Below are positions 25,782 through 33,451 of a stretch of 43,683 bases of DNA, piece after piece. The notes under the pieces are model-generated. The model did not search any database. It was not told the origin of the DNA and was given only the letters and a program-made list of their open reading frames with translations. Position numbers and translations under genes: made by a program. Positions within the stretch are counted from its first letter, which is position 1, and each line of letters begins with the position of its first letter. This stretch comes from Tetragenococcus sp041859945. Its GTDB lineage: Bacteria; Bacillota; Bacilli; Lactobacillales; Enterococcaceae. The stretch spans positions 1 through 43,683 of the forward strand of contig JBFLGC010000020.1 in NCBI GenBank assembly GCA_041859945.1, given 5' to 3'.

Positions 25782-25811
25782 AAAAATGTTGTTATAAGTA
25801 ACAACATTTTT
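25782..25811. terminator. strong orphan hairpin in a 685-bp gene-free stretch
   Basis: AAAAATGTTGTTA and TAACAACATTTTT form a perfect 13-bp stem with a 4-base loop TAAG. It would act as a terminator on either strand, but no intact gene ends here on either side. The stretch 25279-25963 otherwise contains the LysR upstream region and AT-rich sequence, possibly the remains of a lost plus-strand gene. Confidence 0.5.
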
Positions 25812-25894
25812 ACTATCCTTTTTTATTCTCTTTATTCATCTTGATAAACGGTTTAAAATCAGCTTTCTCTCTAGCCTTTTTCATTTCAATATGC

Positions 25895-25900
25895 TATAAT
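25895..25900 (+). promoter_or_regulatory. -10 element of the dehydrogenase gene
   Basis: TATAAT preceded by ATGC, 64 bases before the ATG at 25964. No good -35 is seen at 16-18 bases upstream, so an activator or an extended -10 may be used. Confidence 0.4.
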
Positions 25901-25963
25901 AGCTTCATTGAATTTCAAATCAACATAGATTTGTTTTTTTAAACAACAAAGGAGCCCTATCTC

Positions 25964-27448
25964 ATGAAAAAATTATCGTCCGAACAACTAGCCACTAAAG
26001 TCTATTCATTGCGCAAAGAAAAGCAGCTCACCCAACAACAACTCGCGGACTTGACTGACATGAATCGCTCCATGCTCAGCCGCTTGGAGTCTCAAGACTA
26101 CCTCCCATCGATCCCGCAACTGGAAAAACTGGGCGCCGTGTTGGGATTTGAACCGACGGATTTGTTCCGTGAAGAAGCGACAACAACTAAAAAAGGACCT
26201 CACCAACCACTGAATATTGCGGTAGCAGGCACGGGCTACGTCGGCCTCTCGATCGCAACGTTACTCGCGCAACACAATCACGTGACAGCGGTGGATATCA
26301 TTCCTGAAAAGGTCGACCTCATCAACAACAAAAAGTCGCCGATCCAAGACGACTACATCGAACAATATTTGGCTGAAAAAGAGTTAGATCTAACGGCAAC
26401 ATTAGACGGGGAAAATGCCTATAAAGATGCCGAATTTGTCGTGATCGCGGCGCCGACCAACTATGATAGTCAAAAAAATTACTTTGATACCTCAGCCGTT
26501 GAAGATGTGATCGAACTGGTTTTAAAAGTCAATCCAGAGGCTATCATGATCATCAAATCCACCATTCCCGTTGGCTACACAACGGCGATCCGGGCCAAGT
26601 ATCAAACCGAAAACATCATTTTCTCGCCGGAATTTTTGCGCGAATCCAAAGCCTTATATGATAATCTTTACCCAAGTCGCATCATCGTGGGCACCGATAA
26701 AAACAATGCAGCTTTGACCCAAAAAGCGGAAAAATTTGCCGAACTCCTTCAAGAGGGAGCTTTAGAAGAAAACATTCCGACCTTGATCATGGGCTTTACC
26801 GAAGCCGAAGCCGTCAAATTGTTCTCCAATACTTATCTGGCCTTACGCGTTTCTTACTTTAACGAACTCGATACCTACGCTGAAATGAAAAATCTGAACA
26901 CCCAAGAAATCATCACCGGCGTGGGCATGGATCCGCGGATCGGTAGTCATTATAATAACCCCAGCTTTGGTTATGGCGGCTACTGCTTGCCAAAAGATAC
27001 CAAGCAACTCTTGGCCAACTACGAAGACGTACCGCAAAATATGATGTCGGCCATCGTAGAAAGCAATCGGACCAGAAAAGATTTCATCGCCGACCAAGTA
27101 CTTGCCAAAGCCAACTATTACAACTATTCCAATCAAGATAACTACTCGCCCAATGAAGAAAAACCGGTCACGATCGGCGTCTATCGTCTGACTATGAAGA
27201 GTAACTCCGACAATTTCCGGCAAAGTAGTATCCAAGGCGTCATGAAACGCATCAAGGCCAAGGGTGCGACCGTCATCGTCTACGAACCGACCCTAGAGGA
27301 TGGTTCGACCTTCTTTGGTAGTAAAGTCGCCAATGACCTAGCCACATTCAAAGAGCTCTCCCAAGCCATCGTTGCCAACCGCTATGACAGCGCCTTGGAT
27401 GATGTAGCCGAAAAAGTTTATACCAGAGATTTGTTTAGAAGAGATTAA
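25964..27448 (+). CDS. XRE helix-turn-helix fused to UDP-glucose 6-dehydrogenase
   Basis: A 494-residue fusion. Residues 1-70 are a Cro/C1-type DNA-binding domain (LRKEKQLTQQQLADLTDMNR, SMLSRLESQDYLPS). After a short linker, 83-494 form a nucleotide-sugar dehydrogenase: NAD site GTGYVG (89-94), KSTIPVGYT, SPEFLRESKAL, and the catalytic Cys341 in FGYGGYCLPKDTKQLL. The enzyme part resembles streptococcal HasB/Cps2K dehydrogenases that make UDP-glucuronate for capsule or hyaluronan. AAAGGAG precedes the ATG and the frame is continuous, so the fusion is not an annotation artefact. No capsule genes are nearby. A moonlighting regulator that senses NAD or UDP-sugar state is possible. Confidence 0.9.
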   Translation: MKKLSSEQLATKVYSLRKEKQLTQQQLADLTDMNRSMLSRLESQDYLPSIPQLEKLGAVLGFEPTDLFREEATTTKKGPHQPLNIAVAGTGYVGLSIATLLAQHNHVTAVDIIPEKVDLINNKKSPIQDDYIEQYLAEKELDLTATLDGENAYKDAEFVVIAAPTNYDSQKNYFDTSAVEDVIELVLKVNPEAIMIIKSTIPVGYTTAIRAKYQTENIIFSPEFLRESKALYDNLYPSRIIVGTDKNNAALTQKAEKFAELLQEGALEENIPTLIMGFTEAEAVKLFSNTYLALRVSYFNELDTYAEMKNLNTQEIITGVGMDPRIGSHYNNPSFGYGGYCLPKDTKQLLANYEDVPQNMMSAIVESNRTRKDFIADQVLAKANYYNYSNQDNYSPNEEKPVTIGVYRLTMKSNSDNFRQSSIQGVMKRIKAKGATVIVYEPTLEDGSTFFGSKVANDLATFKELSQAIVANRYDSALDDVAEKVYTRDLFRRD

Positions 27449-27453
27449 AAAAC

Positions 27454-27496
27454 AAAAAGATCGCCTGCTTTTTATGGAGGGGGCGATCTTTTTTTT
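27454..27496 (+). terminator. terminator of the dehydrogenase gene
   Basis: AAAAAGATCGCC (27454-27465) and GGCGATCTTTTT (27482 onward) form a stem with a 16-base loop and a run of eight T. It lies 6 bases past the stop codon. Confidence 0.88.
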
Positions 27497-27529
27497 AGTG
27501 AACAACAAGAAAAAGTGGCTTTGTGGACA

Positions 27530-27580
27530 TCAAATTCGATTTTCAATAGCCACAAAAAAATAATTGGCTATCGAATTTGA
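27530..27580. repeat. two-part inverted repeat beside the 42-bp array
   Basis: TCAAATTCGA (27530-27539) pairs with TCGAATTTGA (27571-27580), and TAGCCA (27547-27552) with TGGCTA (27565-27570) inside it. On the minus strand it lies just past the end of the repeat array and could be the terminator of transcripts coming from the GTPase gene, although the T tract is in the loop rather than after the stem. Confidence 0.5.
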
Positions 27581-27601
27581 AGTTTGGTAGCCATTTCTTG
27601 A

Positions 27602-28070
27602 TTGCAGACAATACTTTCTCGTTCTTTTGGCCGCTATCCCTGATTGCGATCATTACTTTTTCATTCTTTTGGCCGCTATCCCAGATTCCGGTCATCACTT
27701 TCTTATTCTTTTGTCTGCTATCCCCAATTGCGGTCATCACTTTCTCTTTCTTTTGGCCGCTATCCCAGATTCCGGTCATCACTTCGCCATTCTTTTGGCC
27801 GCTATCCCAGATTCCGGTCATCACTTTCTTATTCTTTTATCCGCTATCCTCGATTCCGGTCATCACTTTCTCTTTCTTTTGGCCGCTATCCTCGATTCCG
27901 GTCATTACTTTTTCATTCTTTTGCCCGCTTTCCTCGATTTCGGTCATCACTTTCTTATTCTTTTGTCTGCTATCCCCAATTCCGGTCATCACTTTCTCTT
28001 TCTTTTGTCTGCTTTCCTCGATTCCGGTCATCACTTTTTCATTCTTTTGGCCGCTATCTTCAACTGCGTC
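27602..28070 (-). repeat. 42-bp minisatellite, about 11 units
   Basis: Eleven contiguous units keep an exact 42-base period, anchored by the C of TCATCACTT at 27614 (degenerate), 27656, 27698, 27740, 27782, 27824, 27866, 27908, 27950, 27992 and 28034, with no spacer and no indel. Typical content is TTCTTTTGGCCGCTATCC and GATTCCGGTCATCAC. On the minus strand the array encodes a 14-residue repeat, consensus VMTGIxDSGQKNEK, interrupted by one TAA near 27837. Three plus-strand frames are open too. It lies just past the stop of the minus-strand GTPase gene. No credible ribosome site precedes the peptide frame. Confidence 0.95.
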
Positions 28071-28125
28071 CCAAAGCAAATATGCTAGTCTATTGCAGCT
28101 ACTTTTTCAGAGCATAGCATCTGGT

Positions 28126-29277
28126 TCAATTTTTAAATAAGGCACTAACAATTTTTGCAATCGTTTTGGGATCTTTTAATTGACCTCCCTGCTCGTTAAG
28201 GATTTTGGTCAATTTCTCAATAAGCGCTGGTGAAATTTTGGCTTCGATCATTTTGACGGCCCAATTGATATCCGTTACTTCTTTTTTGCCTAAGTAAACT
28301 TGTTCAAAAATGTAGATCGTTGCTTCACCTAGGGCAGCTACTACACTGGCAGCGATGACTGAATTAAGCACGGCCGCGCCAATATTGATTCCTGGAATGG
28401 CTTTTAAAAGACTAGTGGTTCCTTTGGCTAGAGCGCCCACTGTTCCAACATCGACGATCGATTTTTTAAATACCTCAGCATCCTCACCTTTACCGATTTC
28501 GTAGATTTTCCCTAGACTATTGACTAAACTCACTTCGATCGGTCCTAAAATCACCGCATCCGCAATAGGGATCGGGATCGCTCCGACCACAGCAGCGGAT
28601 GTCGTGGCAGTTACCGTCAATCCATGGGCCATCGCTCGTTTGCGATTTAATTTAAATTGCTTGACATCTGCTTCTGCCGCCTTGATTCCCGCAGGCATTA
28701 GGTTGTTAGTAGCCTCGATCAATTCGTCGATACCAGCAGGCGCCGCATAAGCTTCCTCATTGATGACATAAATTTCCGCCACGACAGGAATGACCGCTTT
28801 GATCCTTTGCTTAAACTGCTTATCTTTTTCAAACGCTTGATGAACCAGTTCAATATTTTGGACACGTTCTGGTTCAGAATAGGACTTAGTGATCACGACG
28901 ATCACAGGTACACTTTTCCATAGCGAAGTCGCTTTGGCTAAATTCTTTAAGGCATCAGGAAATAACTTCCGCGCCGTCCCATCCACACAAAACCAAATGG
29001 CATGGATCCTTTGCTCTTTATTTTCGTCCTTCAAACTTTGCTTCGACCATTTTTTCACTTGATTAATGGCTTTTCTTGATTTGATAAAGGTTGGTTCAAA
29101 GCCTTGCGTATCAATGATTTGAAAAGGGATCTGCTCGTTAGTATATATTCTCAGATGATCTGTGGTCCCTTTTGTCCCAAAATTTGTTTCTGCCTTTTGC
29201 TCTCCCAAAACGGCATTGATCAAGGTCGATTTCCCGACCCCTGAATTTCCAATAACCACGACATTTCCTCGCTCCAT
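28126..29277 (-). CDS. GTPase with DUF697-like hydrophobic C-terminal region
   Basis: P-loop GTPase of 383 residues with G1 GNSGVGKS (10-17), a conserved Thr in the G2 region (GTKGTTDH), G3 DTQGFEP, and a G4 position that reads ITKS instead of the usual NKxD. The second half contains Ala/Gly/Val-rich helices (GLTVTATTSAAVVGAIPIPI, LNSVIAASVVAALGEATIYI) like DUF697/YcjF-type membrane-associated domains. The ATG at 29277 follows AGGGAG. It is monocistronic, with the 42-bp minisatellite starting about 50 bases after its stop. Function unknown; related proteins are linked to envelope stress or membrane remodelling. Confidence 0.82.
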   Translation of the reverse strand: MERGNVVVIGNSGVGKSTLINAVLGEQKAETNFGTKGTTDHLRIYTNEQIPFQIIDTQGFEPTFIKSRKAINQVKKWSKQSLKDENKEQRIHAIWFCVDGTARKLFPDALKNLAKATSLWKSVPVIVVITKSYSEPERVQNIELVHQAFEKDKQFKQRIKAVIPVVAEIYVINEEAYAAPAGIDELIEATNNLMPAGIKAAEADVKQFKLNRKRAMAHGLTVTATTSAAVVGAIPIPIADAVILGPIEVSLVNSLGKIYEIGKGEDAEVFKKSIVDVGTVGALAKGTTSLLKAIPGINIGAAVLNSVIAASVVAALGEATIYIFEQVYLGKKEVTDINWAVKMIEAKISPALIEKLTKILNEQGGQLKDPKTIAKIVSALFKN

Positions 29278-29385
29278 GTCGGAATCTCCCTTCAATTTTT
29301 GTGGATTTCTGGTAAACCTATTCCTTTAATTATACTATATCTTAAGCAGTCATATGTATGCATTATACATAAACGTACCTAGAAA

Positions 29386-29430
29386 AAATTAGCCTAACTG
29401 TGTTTAGTACAGCAGTTGAGCTAATTTTTA
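29386..29430 (-). terminator. terminator of the LacI-DUF1189 sugar operon
   Basis: AATTAGCCTAACTG (29387-29400) and CAGTTGAGCTAATT (29412-29425) pair with two mismatches; on the minus strand TTTTTTC follows. It lies about 15 bases past the last stop codon. Confidence 0.8.
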
Positions 29431-29443
29431 TAGAGTTTATTAT

Positions 29444-30130
29444 CTAAGCTTCATCTTCTTTATACCTTGAAAAAAAGAATACAATTAAAACATAAAAACT
29501 AGTGAACAAAAATAAAGCAAATGAATTCCTTAAATCCAAGACTTTCAAAACTAGATATGCAAGAGCTGGAAGTGTCAATAACGAACTATTCATCGCTAAA
29601 GCTTCACTTTTTGTAATATATCGATGCCAGCTGGAATGCCGTAAAACTGAAACCATTACAAACACTAATATAAAGCCCCAAATAATAAATAGCAAACTCT
29701 TTAAGTAAAGAGAAAAGAAAAAATAGTTATTTAACGCTTTTTCTTTATTTCTAAGTGCTTGTATTAAATCAAACTCATTTGGTTGGTTTAATACGTCTCT
29801 TAACAAGTCATAAGAAATTATGCCCAGATGACGAACTAACAATCCATCTTCTTCAATTGTTATTCCAGTATTTCTGCCAATTTGATTAATGTTTTCTAAT
29901 CTTTCTTCTGCTATCACTAATTTTCCATTGTTAACTAGCACAGGTTGCTCGTCCACAACATCCATAAACCCATCCAAATCAAGCGACTGATACTGATGAA
30001 CGAGAATCAATAAGCTGATGCCAATCAATAAAATAACAATATAGGAAAACACTTTAGAATTTTGTTTATTGGTATACTTATTAATTTTTTTAAAATCGAG
30101 TTGGAGTCCGTTTACAAACAAATCAATCAT
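29444..30130 (-). CDS. DUF1189 (MalA/YvdJ-like) membrane protein
   Basis: A 228-residue membrane protein with about five hydrophobic helices (VFSYIVILLIGISLLILV, SLLFIIWGFILVFVMVSV and others) and an extracytoplasmic middle part (VVDEQPVLVNNGKLVIAEER). It matches the DUF1189 group found in maltose/maltodextrin operons of Gram-positive bacteria, whose biochemical role is unclear. The ATG at 30130 overlaps the LacI stop (ATGATTGA) and uses an AAAGGAG inside the LacI gene, so translation is coupled. It is last gene of the sugar operon. Confidence 0.75.
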   Translation of the reverse strand: MIDLFVNGLQLDFKKINKYTNKQNSKVFSYIVILLIGISLLILVHQYQSLDLDGFMDVVDEQPVLVNNGKLVIAEERLENINQIGRNTGITIEEDGLLVRHLGIISYDLLRDVLNQPNEFDLIQALRNKEKALNNYFFFSLYLKSLLFIIWGFILVFVMVSVLRHSSWHRYITKSEALAMNSSLLTLPALAYLVLKVLDLRNSFALFLFTSFYVLIVFFFSRYKEDEA

Positions 30131-31160
30131 TAGATTTAATATACTCCTTTGTTGATTCTCTAACTTGTAAGGTAACGTCAATGTCTATTACATGATGCTC
30201 TTTTTTTGAGCTTTGGTTTTGAAGCAGATCTAACAAAAGTAAGACTGCTTTTGAGCCTATTTCATCAGGATGCTGTGCGATTGTAGTCAGCTTTGGTGTC
30301 ACATATTGAGAAATAACTGCACCATCATAGCCTAATAAACCAATTTCTTCTGGAACTTTTATCCCTAATACACGCAAACCTTCTAATGCACCGATTGCCA
30401 TAGCATCGCTATCGCAAAAAATAGCTTTTTTATTTTTCTCAATAAGCACGGGATTTCCTATAATCATTTCTTTAACATCATTGATCAAGTAATTTCCATT
30501 TAATACCTGAAGTGAGGAAAAATAGCTCTGATATTTGGTATAGGCAGACTGAATACCCAATTTCCAGTGTTCAGTAATCCAAGAATTATCGGATCCTCTG
30601 AAAAAGAGGATCCGTTGGTATCCACAATGAGCAAGATAAGACAGTCCTATATCAGCAGCTTTTGCAATATCCGATACAACATATCCAGATGTTGTATTTT
30701 CTAATCCAATATCAATAAAGACAGTCGGTAAAGCAGAATCTAAAGCTTCTTGACAAAGAGGATGATTTTTATCGAATCCTTGTATGATTGCTCCCGACAA
30801 ATTTCTTTCCGCAATGAGTTGGTGAAAGTTTTTATTTTTATGGAGATCATTCTCGTAGTTTATCATGATTAAATCATAGCCAATTGAATTCGCCTTTTTT
30901 ATGGAACTCATAAACAGTGTAAACGTAAAGGTATCTATTGGCGAGGATTTTGAAATACCGGTCGTAATAAATCCAAAAGTTTTTGAGTTTTTTTCGACTA
31001 ATCCTCTCGCTAATACATTAGGTGCGTAACCATGCTTTTTAGCAATTTGTTGGATATGTTTCTTTGTCTCCATGTTTACATCAGAATGGTCATTTAATGC
31101 TCTAGAAACTGTCGTGACCGAATACCCAGACAGTTTTGCAATATCTTTCAAGGTGATCAA
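30123..31160 (-). CDS. LacI family transcriptional regulator
   Basis: A 345-residue LacI/GalR-type repressor. The N-terminal helix-turn-helix and hinge (ITLKDIAKLSGYSVTTVSRA, then HGYAPNVLARGL) are followed by a periplasmic-binding-protein-like sensor domain (FGFITTG, FRGSDNSWITEHW, IFCDSDAMAIGALEGL). The start is TTG with GAGGG upstream, matching the conserved beginning of the family. It lies 15 bases after the GH65 gene in the operon. Its probable operator is the perfect 18-bp palindrome in the operon promoter at 38290-38307. Confidence 0.93.
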   Translation of the reverse strand: MITLKDIAKLSGYSVTTVSRALNDHSDVNMETKKHIQQIAKKHGYAPNVLARGLVEKNSKTFGFITTGISKSSPIDTFTFTLFMSSIKKANSIGYDLIMINYENDLHKNKNFHQLIAERNLSGAIIQGFDKNHPLCQEALDSALPTVFIDIGLENTTSGYVVSDIAKAADIGLSYLAHCGYQRILFFRGSDNSWITEHWKLGIQSAYTKYQSYFSSLQVLNGNYLINDVKEMIIGNPVLIEKNKKAIFCDSDAMAIGALEGLRVLGIKVPEEIGLLGYDGAVISQYVTPKLTTIAQHPDEIGSKAVLLLLDLLQNQSSKKEHHVIDIDVTLQVRESTKEYIKSND

Positions 31161-31175
31161 GTAATAACCCTCATT

Positions 31176-33446
31176 TCAGACTTCTACCGATAAAGCCTCC
31201 TTATCGAAGTTCAAAGTTTTTCCATTGATAACAATATCTGATAGTGTCCCTTTTTTTAATGTCGTTTTAATTGTCGTTTTTGTGATATCGACTTTTATTG
31301 TAGCATTAAAAACAGAAACTGTATATGATAGAGAACGCCATTGTTTAGGTAATTTAGGAGTTATAGTGACATGAAAATCTTGAACAGTGAACCCGCCAAA
31401 TCCGCGAACGACATTTTGCCAAATTCCACCTAGAGATGCCGAATGGATACCATCATCTGAGGAATTCATATTTCGATCTCCTAAATCTATATCAAAAGTC
31501 TTTTTAAACATTTTATAAGCCAAATCAATCTGATTAGTTATTAACGCAAAATTACAATGACTTGTTAATGACAGAGAGGAATCATGCAGAGTTTTTGGAT
31601 AATAATAATCCCAATTAGCCAACTTAGTCTGATAATCAAATTTTTCAGGAAATAGTTGTAACAGCAAAATGACATCTGCTTGTTTACAGACTTGAAGATT
31701 ACTGATTTGTTCCATATTATAGTCCAGCCCAATTGTTCCTATTGAGTTTGATTCAAAATATTTAGAAAGGTCAATCATCTCTTTCTTTAAAAAAGTATCA
31801 TCTTGTGGGATAACGTTCGCACTATTGGGAATTGGTAGATACAACTTTTCTGAGACTTCGGTTAACCAATTAATATCTGCTTGGTATTGCACCTTGAAGC
31901 TGTTTTCATCGTTTGCATAGTACGCTCTCAATGCCTCATCAATCGTAAACTTAGCTAAATAATTTGTATATGCATTATTGTCAACATGTTCAGTATATTC
32001 ATCTGGTCCAATCACATCTAAGATTTCATAACGATCTTTTATTTTATTATAAACAGACCTTGAAGCCCAAAAACGAGCTGCTTCCATTATTACTTCAAAA
32101 AAATCAACTTTCAATTTAGGATCTTGTGTAGCTTCTATGCATTGTAAGCCACCATAAACGACATCTCCTGTCACATGATGCTCAATCAAGCCTGTCAAAA
32201 TAGGACTTTGTTTCCCAGTAACAATATCGACACCACCTAATTTAGGTGTCGCTTCACCATCACTAAGCCAAGCTGATTCCCAAGGATATTGAGCACCTCG
32301 ATAGTTATTTCGCTTTGCATTAGCTTTAGCAGCTGCTAATCCATTGATTCGATACCGTACTAAACTCTTTGCAAATTCAGGATAGGTATAGGTGAAATAG
32401 GGTAAAATAAAAATTTCTGTATCCCAAAACGTATGACCTTTGTATCCTTCTCCGGTCATTCCTTTAGCACCAATGTTCAAACGATCATCATGAATAGGGC
32501 TCATGGCATGCAAATGATAGCGAGCAAAATTCAGCAACAAATTATCTTTTACATCTTCAGAATCGATTTCAATTTCCCCTTGATCCCAAATATCTTGCCA
32601 AGCTTTCGCTGATTCTTTTTGCAATATTTCGTAAGATTGATCAGCGATTTGAGAAAGTTCTGTTAGTAGCTCTGTCTGTAAGTAGTCTTTACCTGAATAC
32701 TTTACATCACGTTGTGTTTTAATCAAAGATTGCTTTGTCAAACAAACTGATTGGTCGGATTTTAATTCAACCTGTTTTTTTTCAATGATTTTCCGTCGTC
32801 CCATCTGTGGTATTGAAACATGAGGGACATCGAGGTGAGTATAACAAGCTAAGGAAACTGAAACCTTAGATTGTGTCGTTTTTGTGGTTAAATATAAATA
32901 TTTATTATCAAAAAAGCGTCGTTCATTCTCCAAGAAATTTTGTGTGCCCGAATTTGTATAGGTCCCATCGATTCCAGTTTCAAAAGTAATCCGTGCATCT
33001 TTACCTAGGTTTTTTATTTTAATCTCATGAACAATTAGATGTTTATTAGACATTGAAGCAAACTTTCTAAATGTAAAATGGAAAGCATATTCCTCTTGCT
33101 TCCAGTCAAAGCTTCGTATAGCTTCGCCATTTTGATAATTAAATTCTCTTTTATAATTTGTGGTTTCTCCTGACAATAAAGAGAAACGTTGTCCATCAAT
33201 TGAAATTTCAATTTTACTGATGTCAGGAAAATTGGCTAATTCTGTTGTTTCTTCTGGAGAAAAGCGATTAAATATCCCTGCTACAAACATATTACGATGT
33301 TCTGTCGGATAAACTTCTTCATGAGTATTCCGTAAAGTCAAATAACCATTCCCTAAAGTCATAATTGACTCAAATTTAGCCAAATATTTTTCTGAAAAAC
33401 TTGTCTCCGCAATTCGCCACTTATCAATATACGCTATTTTTCCCAT
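31176..33446 (-). CDS. glycoside hydrolase family 65 disaccharide phosphorylase
   Basis: A 756-residue GH65 enzyme, the usual length for maltose, kojibiose, nigerose or trehalose phosphorylases. Landmarks are RNMFVAGIFNRF near the N-terminus, GEGYKGHTFWDTEIF, and the catalytic acid Glu in IGPDEYTEHVDNNAYTN; SSDGIHSASLGGIWQ provides the phosphate-binding region. It releases beta-glucose 1-phosphate from an alpha-glucoside in the cytosol. The beta-phosphoglucomutase usually paired with such enzymes is absent from this operon and window. AATGGAG precedes the ATG. It is 5 bases from the GH36 gene; the exact disaccharide is not predictable. Confidence 0.92.
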   Translation of the reverse strand: MGKIAYIDKWRIAETSFSEKYLAKFESIMTLGNGYLTLRNTHEEVYPTEHRNMFVAGIFNRFSPEETTELANFPDISKIEISIDGQRFSLLSGETTNYKREFNYQNGEAIRSFDWKQEEYAFHFTFRKFASMSNKHLIVHEIKIKNLGKDARITFETGIDGTYTNSGTQNFLENERRFFDNKYLYLTTKTTQSKVSVSLACYTHLDVPHVSIPQMGRRKIIEKKQVELKSDQSVCLTKQSLIKTQRDVKYSGKDYLQTELLTELSQIADQSYEILQKESAKAWQDIWDQGEIEIDSEDVKDNLLLNFARYHLHAMSPIHDDRLNIGAKGMTGEGYKGHTFWDTEIFILPYFTYTYPEFAKSLVRYRINGLAAAKANAKRNNYRGAQYPWESAWLSDGEATPKLGGVDIVTGKQSPILTGLIEHHVTGDVVYGGLQCIEATQDPKLKVDFFEVIMEAARFWASRSVYNKIKDRYEILDVIGPDEYTEHVDNNAYTNYLAKFTIDEALRAYYANDENSFKVQYQADINWLTEVSEKLYLPIPNSANVIPQDDTFLKKEMIDLSKYFESNSIGTIGLDYNMEQISNLQVCKQADVILLLQLFPEKFDYQTKLANWDYYYPKTLHDSSLSLTSHCNFALITNQIDLAYKMFKKTFDIDLGDRNMNSSDDGIHSASLGGIWQNVVRGFGGFTVQDFHVTITPKLPKQWRSLSYTVSVFNATIKVDITKTTIKTTLKKGTLSDIVINGKTLNFDKEALSVEV

Positions 33447-33451
33447 CTATT

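Noticed and set aside
27602..28070. CRISPR array
   Set aside because: The units are contiguous with no unique spacers, vary between copies, and there are no cas genes in the window.
27577..28140. Plus-strand open frames of 150-190 codons across the repeat array, giving hydrophobic SFFWPLSQIPVITF-type repeats
   Set aside because: A 42-base period keeps any stop-free frame open indefinitely, so several frames are open together. No ribosome site precedes them and they run into the GTPase gene; they are by-products of the repeat.
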